This document shows positions 54,161 to 63,424 of a stretch of 64,000 nt of DNA, piece after piece. The notes beneath the pieces were generated by a model. The model worked only from the letters and a program-made list of their open reading frames with translations. It made no database searches and was not told where the DNA came from. Positions within the stretch are counted from its first letter, which is position 1; every line of letters begins with the position of its first letter. This stretch comes from Ectobius pallidus (taxonomy: Eukaryota; Arthropoda; Insecta; Blattodea; Ectobiidae): contig CAXKWD010000004.1 in the NCBI GenBank assembly GCA_964059195.1, positions 124,034,043 through 124,098,042 of the forward strand, given 5' to 3'. The translations under genes and the position numbers were made by a program.

Positions 54161-54973
54161 AAAAAAAAGTGTGCGTAGAACGCCACGCGTTTTAATTTTT
54201 TTTTTATTGGATTTTTTCAATTTTGCATCATTGGACTTTTTGATACTGGGTTTTCGGACTTTTTAATTTTGGATTTTTTAAATTTTCGATTTTGGATTTT
54301 TTATTTTTTAAATTTTGGATTTTTGGATTTTTAAATTTTGGATTTAATTATTTAACTTTTGGATTTTTGGATTTCTTAATTTTCTAATTGTGTTTTTTTA
54401 AATTTTGGAAATTTGGATTTTTTAATTTTTTATTTTTAAATTTTGTATTTTTGGAAATTTAAATTTTGGATCTTTGAATTTTTATAATTTTGGAATTTTT
54501 GATTCTTTTAATTTGGATATTTTAAATTTTCGATCTTTGAAATTTTTTTTTTATTTTTAAATTGTAGATAATTGATTTTTTAATTTTGTATTTTAGGATT
54601 TTTTCAATTTTTTATTTTTAAATTTTGAATCTTTCAATTTTTTAATTTTGGATTTTTGAAATTTGGATTCTTTGAATTTTTTATTTTTTTATTTTGTATT
54701 TTTGTATTTTTAATTTTGGATTTTTAGTTTTTTCAATTTTGGATTTTTTAATTTTAAATTTTAGATTTTTAAATTTTGGAGTTTCTAATTTTTATTCTTT
54801 TAATTTTTTGTTTTTTTATTTTTTATTTTTTAAATTTTGGATATTTGAATTTTTTATTTTTTAAATTTTGGATTTTTTGACTTTTTAATTTTGGATCTTT
54901 GATTTTTCAATTTTTGAATTTTGGATTTTTTTTGAATTTTGGATCTTTGATTTTTTTATTGTTTGGATTTTTT
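54161..54973 (-). repeat. Left AT-rich arm of foldback element
   Basis: Degenerate units of the type AAATTTTGGATTTTT, inverse of the 61640-62030 arm. It lacks about 16 bases near the tip that the right arm has. Confidence 0.8.
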
Positions 54974-55058
54974 AAGCGCGGTAATGACCCTCCGGGTTCC
55001 ATAAATTAGATAATATACCTTTAGATTGCTTAGGAATTGTCTATTGTCATTGAGCAAG

Positions 55059-55061
<3 letters not shown>
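54974..55061 (+). repeat. 3'-end fragment of the RTE-like LINE family
   Basis: It aligns to 50440-50525: CTCCGGGTTCCATAAA, TAGATAA.AT.CCTTTAG, TTGCT.AGGAATT.TCTATTG and the AGCAAGTAAGTA tail. It is inserted in the left arm of the foldback element and followed by a microsatellite. Confidence 0.8.
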
Positions 55062-55062
<1 letters not shown>

Positions 55063-55132
<70 letters not shown>

Positions 55133-55149
55133 TTAACTATTACTACTAG

Positions 55150-55217
<68 letters not shown>

Positions 55218-55218
55218 T
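55063..55218 (+). repeat. (ATT)n then (CTA)n microsatellite
   Basis: About twenty-two ATT units to 55132, a short transition, then about twenty-five ACT units. ORFs across it encode homopolymers and are spurious. Confidence 0.97.
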
Positions 55219-55345
55219 TCCCATTTGCAGGTCCTCATACTAGGTCTGAAAAATTTCCTTTGATTACTCCATATCATTCAGTTGATTGTTTTCTGTGCAG
55301 TCCGCTCCGATACACCCTACTAATTTCGTGACGATTTTCAGCGTT

Positions 55346-55815
55346 GAGAAGCGAGCTGGCTTTCGAAGAGGAAGGACGTGCACGCTGGAGCGGCGTTAAC
55401 AGGCAGACACCGTAATTATCTCAGCTGCAGCGCAGCCCTTGTGAGGGTAGCTAGGCTTTCTAAAGCCGGCAGTACTTCACAAAAGAGCATTCCCCCCTAG
55501 CCCACCCTGGGCTAAGCCGTCACGGCCTGTCGCCCGTCACGGGCCCGCATAGGTCCACCTGTTTTGAAGACAGCAGTTGCAAGACGACAGTGATTTTGTT
55601 TTCTCTAAATAAGGTGGTAAATCTTATGTGTAAGTCTGGTCTGAAGTACCTGCAGAAACCTAACGGTGACAACAAAAGCAATCTTCTAGCCTCCTTCATC
55701 CGCTGCTGGTAAGGCGAGCGGTGGGGGAGGGGACCAGTGTAGTAACTAAGATCCCCCTAACATATATATTTTTAACGCTTAACAATAATAACTCCCAGGT
55801 TCTCTTTACTCCAAC
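55346..55815 (+). other. 5' leader of Jockey-type LINE
   Basis: GC-rich (for example CACCCTGGGCTAAGCCGTCA); it presumably contains the internal pol II promoter usual for this group. No ORF. Confidence 0.6.
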
Positions 55816-57255
55816 ATGGTGGCAAAGAAAACCAATAAATCAATGAAGGTACTGGACCCCCCCGGCATCAGACGAGAGTTGAACTTCACACAAAATACAC
55901 CGCCATCTACACAAACAGCAGAAAAACACGAAACAATAGACAAACGTGTTACAAGGAGCACAGCACATGTAAACACATGCCTCCCTTCCGATAGCGTTGA
56001 CACAGATGAATCTGTTCAGTCAGACACTTCTGGCGTCCGCTATGCTACGCCCTTAGGCAGGAAAAACTCGCACTCGGCTTCACCGGCTCCCCCACCCCCC
56101 AATTCACCGCCAAGGGACACGCTTGCATCGGACTCTTCCTCCGATGAGCAGGTACCCTTCAAAACCGTAGTAAGAAGAAAACGTAAGGGCACGGCCAGTA
56201 AAAATTCCAGACCCTCCCATAGAATCTCGGAATCACACTCCGAGAGTTCAGGCCGGTCCCCCACCCACAACACTGAGTACATGCAACAACAAACACGGGA
56301 TTTGCCTCCCATCACCATACTCAGGGAATATCGAGGTGATATGGTTCGTCTCAACAAAGAGTTCGAAAATCAGTATCATCCCCTTAGTATTACCTGTGTA
56401 CTGAATAAAGTAGGTACAGCAGTGAGTACTAGTACCAGGAGAGACTACACGAACCTCCTGAAATTCCTGCGCGACAAACAGGTCCCATTCAAAGTAATCA
56501 ACGCGCAGGAAAAAATTCTCAAAATTGTCATCCGAGGTGTCCCAGGGGAAACCAGCGCAGACACAGTAGCCGAGGCCCTTAAGGCCAAAAGCTACGCAGT
56601 AAAAAACATCAGAAATATGACGTCGCGTGAAGGCCATCCGTATCCTATGTTTGCAGTGGACCTGGAGGATACGGAACACTCCCGCACAATCTTGGATTTG
56701 TCAAGACTGTGCTATCATACCGTAAAGGTTGAAAACCGGTATGGACGTCAAAGCCCTCCCCAATGTTTGAACTGTCAGAAGTTCAACCATACCAAGGCAG
56801 TGTGTCGCGCTCAACCTCGCTGCAGACGCTGCGCAGGGAAACACTCTGAACAGCTGTGCAGGCACCCTGCGAACAAGCCTCCGAAGTGTGCCAACTGTAA
56901 TGGAAGCCACACTGCGGATTCGAGTAGTTGCGAGTATCGCAGAGGTGTGATGGGAGAGAAACCAAGAACCTCGAAACGCCCCTCACACTCACAAACCATT
57001 AGACAACTGCCCCTTAAAACAACACAGACACCAACCACTTCTGCCATACACGCCGATCAGGCCCAGGCACTGAAAAGTGTGGAGGTAAGAGGTGAAACAC
57101 AACAGAAAACTAGAGCTGGCTATAATCAGGTTGTAGCTAGAACCTCAACTCCAACACCAGCACCCAGGCACACAAAACAGCAGTCACCAACACACACACA
57201 CACGCCAGCAACACAGATGCGGTACCTGAACCTGATGCGACCAGTGCGCCAGTGA
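55816..57255 (+). CDS. LINE ORF1 protein (Gag-like, zinc knuckles), first part
   Basis: 479 codons. A Ser/Thr/Pro-rich N-terminus (1-160) is followed by a PRE_C2HC-like domain at about 225-315 (VIRGVPGETSADTVAEAL, then PMFAVDLEDTEHSRTIL). Three knuckles follow at about 317-372: C-x2-C-x4-H-x4-C, C-x2-C-x3-H-x4-C and C-x2-C-x3-H-x6-C (CLNCQKFNHTKAVC onward). This is the Jockey-clade ORF1 arrangement; the protein binds the LINE RNA. The frame ends at TGA soon after a CA-rich run (57188-57203), and coding sense continues in the next ORF, so the last roughly 20 codons are probably out of frame. Confidence 0.85.
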   Translation: MVAKKTNKSMKVLDPPGIRRELNFTQNTPPSTQTAEKHETIDKRVTRSTAHVNTCLPSDSVDTDESVQSDTSGVRYATPLGRKNSHSASPAPPPPNSPPRDTLASDSSSDEQVPFKTVVRRKRKGTASKNSRPSHRISESHSESSGRSPTHNTEYMQQQTRDLPPITILREYRGDMVRLNKEFENQYHPLSITCVLNKVGTAVSTSTRRDYTNLLKFLRDKQVPFKVINAQEKILKIVIRGVPGETSADTVAEALKAKSYAVKNIRNMTSREGHPYPMFAVDLEDTEHSRTILDLSRLCYHTVKVENRYGRQSPPQCLNCQKFNHTKAVCRAQPRCRRCAGKHSEQLCRHPANKPPKCANCNGSHTADSSSCEYRRGVMGEKPRTSKRPSHSQTIRQLPLKTTQTPTTSAIHADQAQALKSVEVRGETQQKTRAGYNQVVARTSTPTPAPRHTKQQSPTHTHTPATQMRYLNLMRPVRQ

Positions 57256-57890
57256 GTACACTGGAGAATCCAACCAGTCGGCCTGAGACGCACTCTCATG
57301 AAAATGAAGTGCAGACAGAACTGAGGGAGAAGGTTGTCCAGGAAGTGCGAAACAGGCGTAGGAGGTCGCGGGAGGGCCGCACCCATGTAAGCAGGCACAC
57401 TCAAACCACACAGACACAAGAGACAGAAACACTCCTACAGCAACACCAGCAGCAGCTTGAGGGGCAGCAGCAGCTTGAGGAGCAGCAGCAGCTGATTATC
57501 AGTCAGCAGCAGCAGCTGAACGAGCAGCAGCAGCTCATAAGGCAACTGCGCAATCAACTCGAAGTTGAAAGGCGGGAAGTCTTATTCAGGCAGCAGCAGC
57601 CCGAACAAGCGCAGCAGAGTCCACCAACACAAGGCACAACAAGATTTCCGAAAACTTTTAAACCTACTTACGCACCCACAATGCAATATCATGCATCCCC
57701 TTACTATGATGGCTTCGTCAAGGACCACAGTGAGTGGATACATAATAAATTGCGACAGGCAGACCCCGGTATTGCCATACGCAAGCTGACACTGGCTCTG
57801 CATGAGACAGCTGACATGCTTTCGGATATCAAAAGCTGGGAAATGGTACCCGCAGTGGCCTCGCACTTCTTGTACAGGCTAATATACTGA
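57252..57890 (+). CDS. LINE ORF1, continuation in another frame
   Basis: 212 codons from a GTG, not a true start: the same frame is open upstream to at least 57183 and reads sensibly (DAVPEPDATSAPVSTLEN). It has an arginine-rich stretch, a Gln-rich coiled-coil segment at about 60-115 (QQQLEGQQQLEEQQQL) and a compact C-terminus ending ASHFLYRLIY. The frame offset from ORF1 equals two extra bases (or one missing), so one extra CA unit in the CA run would explain it; programmed frameshifting is the alternative. It ends 68 bp before ORF2. Confidence 0.7.
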   Translation: MSTLENPTSRPETHSHENEVQTELREKVVQEVRNRRRRSREGRTHVSRHTQTTQTQETETLLQQHQQQLEGQQQLEEQQQLIISQQQQLNEQQQLIRQLRNQLEVERREVLFRQQQPEQAQQSPPTQGTTRFPKTFKPTYAPTMQYHASPYYDGFVKDHSEWIHNKLRQADPGIAIRKLTLALHETADMLSDIKSWEMVPAVASHFLYRLIY

Positions 57891-57958
57891 GGTCCATACT
57901 GCCTGTAAAACACAAAACAGAACACAAACACACACCCACACACACAAACATCTAAAAC

Positions 57959-60679
57959 ATGGACATTAAACACAACATGAAAATACTATTCTGGAACGCC
58001 CAGAGCATCAGAAACAAAAAACACGAGTACCTCCAACTACTACAAGATAACAGAATACATGTAGCTCTCATTAACGAAACACATCTAAACACTAATGACA
58101 AATTTACACTTCGAAACTACAAAGTACACAGGTCAGACAGAGTTAACAGGAGAGGAGGAGGGACAGCAATAGCGGTACACAAATCCATCCAACACACAGC
58201 AATTCCTCTAACTCAACTACAGAGAACGGAAGCCACAGCCGTAAGAATTATCGTCGACAATAAACCGATCACACTAATCGCGGTTTACAACCCCCCAGGC
58301 GACATATCAGTAGACGAAATAGAAGCACTATTGCGAACTTCAAACTCCGTAATAATAGCCGGTGACGTAAACGCAAAGCACACATGCTGGAACAGCAGGA
58401 GTGTAAATCAGGCGGGTGTTGCATTGTTGGAAATGTTCGAAGAAACAGACACGCCCTTCGGAATTATAGCACCCAACGAGGTCACATACATTCCGCACAA
58501 CGAAAACCAACAGTCTGATGTGCTTGACATAGCCCTTGTTAGGAATGTAAATATGAACATCCAAATTAGAGCTTTAAACGAGCTAAGCTCAGACCACTCA
58601 CCAGTATTACTTACACTTTCGGGAAAGCTCAAGGAAATCAACAAAAAAGTGGTCCTAAATTACGCGCACGCGAACTGGGAACAATTCCAAAACGACATAA
58701 TTGAAAACTTGCCTAATGGACAAATCGAGAACCAAGACGACCTAGAACGCAGCGTCCACATACTGACTGGCGTAATACAGAATGCGATAAATGAAAACAT
58801 ACCACAAAAGAAAATAAAGGAACATCGCCCTAGCATTACAGCTGAAATTAAGTGCCTCATTAGGCAAAGGAATGATGCGAGACGAAAATGGCAACGCCAT
58901 AGAAACCCACATCATAAAGTACTAATGAACCGGCTAAAGTGGGACATCAGCCAGGCCCTTCAGGATCACATATCCAACACATGGGACAGTGTCCTCTCAG
59001 AATTGGATACGCGTAATATGAGTGAAGTCTGGAACCTAACCAAACGAGTAATGCATGTCCACACGCCGCTGCCTCCACTAATCTATAACAATGAAACAGC
59101 ATACACAGGTGAAGAAAAGGCCGCAGTATTTGCAACACGCCTTACAAACACATTCACACCCAATGAATCCCACCATAATAACAATTTTATAAGAGAAACC
59201 GAACAAATCGTAACGAACTTCATGAACACGCCAAACACCACAAACATTCGAAATACCAGTGTCGGCGAAGTCGCCTGGCAAATCAAACATCTGAAAAATC
59301 GTAAGGCACCAGGCATCGATGGCATCCAAAACCAAGTATTAAAGTCCTTACCACTTGTCGCGATCAGATACCTAGTGAACATCATAAACGCCATGTTCAG
59401 ACTGAAACACTTTCCCCACATATGGAAAGAAGGAAGAGTACTCCTATTTCCCAAACCAAAAAAGGACTTATCGGATCCAGGCAATTACAGGCCAATAACA
59501 CTACTCGATACAATGAGTAAAATAGCAGAAAAAATACTAAGTAAGCGCCTCAGTCATAATCTCAAAACTCTCAACGTAATCAGAAACGAACAATGTGGCT
59601 TCCGTCCAAAACACAGTGCGACGGCCCAGCTCATGCGACACGTTGAAAACATTTCAAGAGGTTTCAACGAAAATCGTTCCACCGCAGCCCTTTATCTCGA
59701 CATAAAACAGGCCTTCGACAAGGTCTGGCATGATGGCCTGATCAGAAAGATGATCGAACTGAATCTCGACGACGGTATAATCCGACTCGTGTACCACTAT
59801 CTTAGCAACAGACGTTTCCACGTAACTTGCGAAAACAAACATTCTGACCTAAAAGATATCAGAAGTGGTGTGCCACAAGGAAGCATCCTGGGCCCCAACC
59901 TGTTCAACATCTTTATAAATGATATTCCTCATCGGTCACAATATAATAATAGCAACATACACATATTTGCTGACGATACACTGATCACTGGACAATCAGT
60001 CAAAGCAACACATGCAGCAAACCAAATACGCCGAACAATACCTTTATTAGAGGAGTGGCTAACAAAATGGCGCGTAGAAATAAACACTGACAAATGTCAA
60101 GCAGTGCTATTCACTAAGAAATGGTCACAACTCAGAATCCTACCTCCTGAATTAATAATAACCGGAAAAGCCATCCCATGGAAAACAGAAGCCAAGTACT
60201 TGGGAGTAATATTGGATCAAAAGTTACTATTCAGGAAACATATAGACTCCTTGCGAGCTAAGGCGTATGCCCAATTAAGGAATCTATTCCCATTGTTGAA
60301 CAACACTTCCAAACTAAACATTCGTACATCCTTAACGATCTATAAAGCATTGGTTAGGAGCATCATAACATATGCTAGCCCAGTGTGGGGCCACGCCAGC
60401 AAAACTCATATGAGTAAACTGCAAAAACTACAAAACAGAGTATTATACACTATCACTAAACTTCCGCGAGTCACTCCAATCTGGACCCTCCATAAGGAAA
60501 CTAACATGGACACCATCCAAGAATATATAGCGACAAGCGCGGCGACATTCTACGAAAGTTGCAACGGGCACGAAAATCCCCAAATCGCGGAGCTGGGCCG
60601 TTATGACATAACACACGACAAACACAAAAGGCCGAAGTCACTCCTTCCACAGGAGATGATTGAAGCACTAGGACTCTAA
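57959..60679 (+). CDS. LINE ORF2: APE endonuclease and reverse transcriptase
   Basis: 906 codons without a stop. Endonuclease motifs: FWNAQSIRNK (about 10-19), INETHLN (about 39), AGDVNAKHTCWN (about 134) and SDHSPV (about 216). RT motifs: FPKPKKDLSDPGNYRPITLL (about 500), EQCGFRPKHSATAQLMRH, LYLDIKQAFDKVW (about 578), SGVPQGSILGPNLFNIF (about 637) and the catalytic FADDTLI (about 670). The C-terminus has LYKALVRSIITYASPVWG-like sequence, as in Jockey elements; there is no RNase H domain. All catalytic residues I can check are present, so the enzyme may be functional. It nicks target DNA and copies LINE RNA there. Confidence 0.93.
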   Translation: MDIKHNMKILFWNAQSIRNKKHEYLQLLQDNRIHVALINETHLNTNDKFTLRNYKVHRSDRVNRRGGGTAIAVHKSIQHTAIPLTQLQRTEATAVRIIVDNKPITLIAVYNPPGDISVDEIEALLRTSNSVIIAGDVNAKHTCWNSRSVNQAGVALLEMFEETDTPFGIIAPNEVTYIPHNENQQSDVLDIALVRNVNMNIQIRALNELSSDHSPVLLTLSGKLKEINKKVVLNYAHANWEQFQNDIIENLPNGQIENQDDLERSVHILTGVIQNAINENIPQKKIKEHRPSITAEIKCLIRQRNDARRKWQRHRNPHHKVLMNRLKWDISQALQDHISNTWDSVLSELDTRNMSEVWNLTKRVMHVHTPLPPLIYNNETAYTGEEKAAVFATRLTNTFTPNESHHNNNFIRETEQIVTNFMNTPNTTNIRNTSVGEVAWQIKHLKNRKAPGIDGIQNQVLKSLPLVAIRYLVNIINAMFRLKHFPHIWKEGRVLLFPKPKKDLSDPGNYRPITLLDTMSKIAEKILSKRLSHNLKTLNVIRNEQCGFRPKHSATAQLMRHVENISRGFNENRSTAALYLDIKQAFDKVWHDGLIRKMIELNLDDGIIRLVYHYLSNRRFHVTCENKHSDLKDIRSGVPQGSILGPNLFNIFINDIPHRSQYNNSNIHIFADDTLITGQSVKATHAANQIRRTIPLLEEWLTKWRVEINTDKCQAVLFTKKWSQLRILPPELIITGKAIPWKTEAKYLGVILDQKLLFRKHIDSLRAKAYAQLRNLFPLLNNTSKLNIRTSLTIYKALVRSIITYASPVWGHASKTHMSKLQKLQNRVLYTITKLPRVTPIWTLHKETNMDTIQEYIATSAATFYESCNGHENPQIAELGRYDITHDKHKRPKSLLPQEMIEALGL

Positions 60680-61308
60680 CAGAACACACAAGACCTTATA
60701 TAAGGCGGATAACTGGTAATTCGGACTGGCAATACCCTGAACACGAGCCAAATAGCAGGGGGAAATTTTTAATTTGGTTCCCCGAGTAGAAATTAATAAG
60801 CATTTTGTGTGATTTCAGGAAATGGATCTCCAGACTAGAAGTCACCATGCATTAAGCCTACACTAAATAAAATCTGGTCCTATTGCTAAATCACTAAAGT
60901 CAAGCTATTCTGCCAAGGTTTTTTGCGGTTTTCCAAGGCCTCGCAACGAATGTTGGAATAGTTCCCTTGCAAAAGACGGGCCGCAACCCGCACAATAACA
61001 CCCCCTCCCCCAAACTTCAAAATGTTTAAATAAAAGGACCCTCTGACCGCGTAAAACAAAATTTTAGAGCAAGAAATTGGATATACAAAATTACAATAGA
61101 CTGTCTTTTCGGCTACTACAATAGAATCGAACATTCCTAACCACCCCTACTTTACAGCTATGACACCACTTCCAAATCATACTCAAAATCATGGGGCAAA
61201 TGGGCTTTGCCTAGGTACCCATTGCCTACTACATAGTAGTGGGCATAAAAGAGGAAGGAGCCACGTATAAAAAGTACGTTGCAGAAATTCTCAATTCGAT
61301 TCCGATTC
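60680..61308 (+). other. 3' leader of Jockey-type LINE
   Basis: Non-coding; it ends in an ATTCGATTCCGATTC run at the target-site duplication. No poly-A signal is needed if the 3' repeat is the priming end, but this is inference. Confidence 0.6.
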
Positions 61309-61556
61309 CGATTTTCAGCGTTACATTAATTTCGTGACGAGTTTTTAGCGTTACACAAGTCCCCGATTTACCCCTACCGTCGCTAAAGAACTTTCACTTC
61401 AAAAATACTTGCCTTGAGTAACGCCCCATTACTCGTATGTTTAAATAAATATAAAGCGCACAGGTTCGCGCTTATGCCGCTTAAGCCGCGGTAGGGGTAA
61501 ATTGAGAGCTTGTGTAACGCTAAAAAATCGTCACGAAATTAATGTAACGCTCAAAA
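61309..61556. repeat. Palindromic core of foldback element
   Basis: 61309-61375 and 61488-61556 are inverted copies (TTAATTTCGTGACGA, TAGCGTTACACAAG, TTTACCCCTACCG). The loop, 61376-61487, includes AAGCGCACAGGTTCGCGCTT, itself partly palindromic. Two 30-bp units with CGTGACG are in tandem in each arm. Confidence 0.85.
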
Positions 61557-62070
61557 TCGTCACGAAATTAGTGAGGTGTGACGGAACGGACTGCACAGAA
61601 AACAATCAACTCAATGATTAGGCTTATCCAAAGTATAAAAAACAAAAAATTAAAAATTCCAAAATTAAAAATCGAAAATTAAAAAATTAAATATCCAAAA
61701 TTTAAAAAATACAAAATTAAAAGATCCAAAATTTCAAAATTAAAAAATTCAAAGATCCAAAATTCAAAAGTCGAAAAATCCAAAATTTAAAAAATAATAA
61801 ATACAAAATTAAAAAATCCAAATATCCAAAATTTAAGAATTCAAAATTCAAAAATAAGAAATTTAAAAAATAAAAAATCCAAAAAACAATAAAAAATCTA
61901 AAATTAATAAATCGAATATTAAAAAATCAAAAATTTAAAAAGTCCAAAAAACCAATATTAAAAAGTTCAACAATCCAAATTTCAAAGAATCAAATAATCC
62001 AAAATTGAAAAATCCAAAAATTAAAACAAGTTTCACTTCTGTTGCGTGGCGTTCCACGCACACTTTTTTT
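61557..62070 (+). repeat. Right AT-rich arm of foldback element
   Basis: AACAATCAACTCAATGAT then A-tract units to the tip TTGCGTGGCGTTCCACGCAC. It is close to the tip at 343-378. Confidence 0.85.
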
Positions 62071-62517
62071 AAGTTAAAAAATACTCATTTAGATGAATTA
62101 TCAAAATTTATGAACTTTTGAGGTTTCAGTTTTGTTTGTCTATTTTCTGTCACGGTTCCAACCATAACCAAGGCCAAAAGGCTGCTGATGTCGACCAAGA
62201 AAAGAAAATCATACATGAACCATGTACTCCTGACCTTTCAAAGAGATATAACATCAGTTACAGGAAAATCGTTTGTGCTAGGGTAGCAGTTCCGAAACTG
62301 TTCTAGTTTTTTTAAGGAGCAAGATCTGTCAACTTTCCTCCTAAAGACAATTTGTGTAACAGTATTAAAATACTCCATTCATATTGTGCCAAGCCATCTT
62401 TATTCTTGAAGTACATGCCTCTATACATGAAGAAAAAGTTCACTGGAATGATGTTTAGGTAGATACAGTGTTCAGCTACCTATTGATATTCATTCATTGG
62501 TAGTTTAAAATGAAATT
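62071..62517. other. Intergenic, no gene seen
   Basis: Nothing recognised; the 62-codon ORF at 62118 has no motif. Confidence 0.5.
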
Positions 62518-62840
62518 ATCTTACTATAGGTAGAGGACACTGTGCGCGGCCCCGAAATTAAAAAAGAATATTTAACATGAATATATATTTTGAGGTATCC
62601 TGAATTCAAAAATGCTATTTTCTGAAACATGTATGCGTGTGTTATGTGTGTCTGTGACTGCGTGTGTGTTTGTGTGTGTGTCTGTGTGTGTGTCTGTGTC
62701 TGTGTGTGAGTCTGTATCTATGGGTCTGTGAACAGCCTAGCTCGAGAAGGAAAAATCCTATAAAAGAAAATTTAATATTTGGATTAGAAGCCTTCTAGGC
62801 AGGTTGTATTCAGAGGGGGGCTGAGTCCTACAGTCTACAG
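62518..62840 (+). repeat. Dispersed repeat (TAGAGGAAGTATTG family), second copy
   Basis: ACTATAGGTAGAGGA, a TGTGTCTGTG tract at 62635-62720 and GAACAGCCTAGCTCGAGAA match the blocks at 46660-46830 in order. Confidence 0.7.
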
Positions 62841-62989
62841 GCTACAGTCATCCCGAAATCGACATGCTAATCTTGCATATAAGGGCATATAAGGACAGTT
62901 TAATGCCACATTTTGACTCACGAAATGAGACAGGCTAATCGTAAAATAGAAGTGAGTAGGGATAGGTGAGGTTTACCAGCCGACGTCTA

Positions 62990-63345
62990 GCGTCGCGACG
63001 CCCCAACTCCGTCTTAAACTAATTGCAGTTAGGCCTTCTGGACCATCATGGCTATCATATGACACCAACCCCACACTTCTATCATCCCTCTATCCAAAGT
63101 TAAACCCAAAATTAGATTTGGTCGGGAAAACAGAGAACTGCTTGAAACAAAACATTAAAAGTCCTATTTAGGCCCTCCTGGCATCACTCCCACCCCTCTA
63201 TCATAAGCCAAGGCTCCGCACTGTGCTGATCCCATTCCAAGCCTTTTGGAACATCTTGGCTTATTATATGAAACCACCTCCACTTCTCTATCATACGTCT
63301 AACAGTAAATAAAATTATGTCGGTAAAGTAGAGACCTGCAATACC
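62990..63345 (+). repeat. Diverged tandem repeat, about 200 bp
   Basis: CCTTCTGGACCATCATGGCT with a CTTCTATCAT.CCTCTATC block recurs near 63240 as CCTTTTGGAACATCTTGGCT, with a partial unit between them. Confidence 0.5.
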
Positions 63346-63424
63346 AACCTTGAAAACAATTAACTTAAATACAGTAAATATTATTAATATAAAATACGAA
63401 AATATTACCCAAATAGTTAGGCCT

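Larger units (their letters stand above)
55346..61308 (+). mobile_element. Jockey-type LINE, full length (5963 bp)
   Basis: A 14-bp duplication CGATTTTCAGCGTT flanks it exactly (55332-55345 and 61309-61322); removing the LINE and one copy restores the symmetric core of the foldback element. The order is 470-bp 5' leader, ORF1 (zinc-knuckle protein), ORF2 (endonuclease-RT), 630-bp 3' leader. The 3' end is not poly-A but a short ATTCCG-like run. ORF2 is open throughout; ORF1 has one frame change. Confidence 0.92.
54161..62070. mobile_element. Foldback element with AT-rich periodic arms
   Basis: The ends are inverted copies: a poly-A/T, GTGTGCGT, the near-palindromic GCGTGGCGTTCCACGC, then hundreds of bases of short A-tract units. 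The arms close on a second inverted block (55241-55345 and 61488-61640, with TCGTGACGATTTTCAGCG). The left arm was enlarged by a LINE 3' fragment plus microsatellite, and a Jockey LINE split the core. No coding capacity of its own is seen. TSD and superfamily are unresolved. Confidence 0.75.

Noticed and set aside
55037..55243. ORFs encoding poly-Ile and poly-Thr (plus) or poly-Val and poly-Ile (minus)
   Set aside because: Translation of the ATT/ACT microsatellite.
60886..61134. Minus-strand ORF in the LINE 3' leader
   Set aside because: No motif; antisense to the untranslated part of the LINE.
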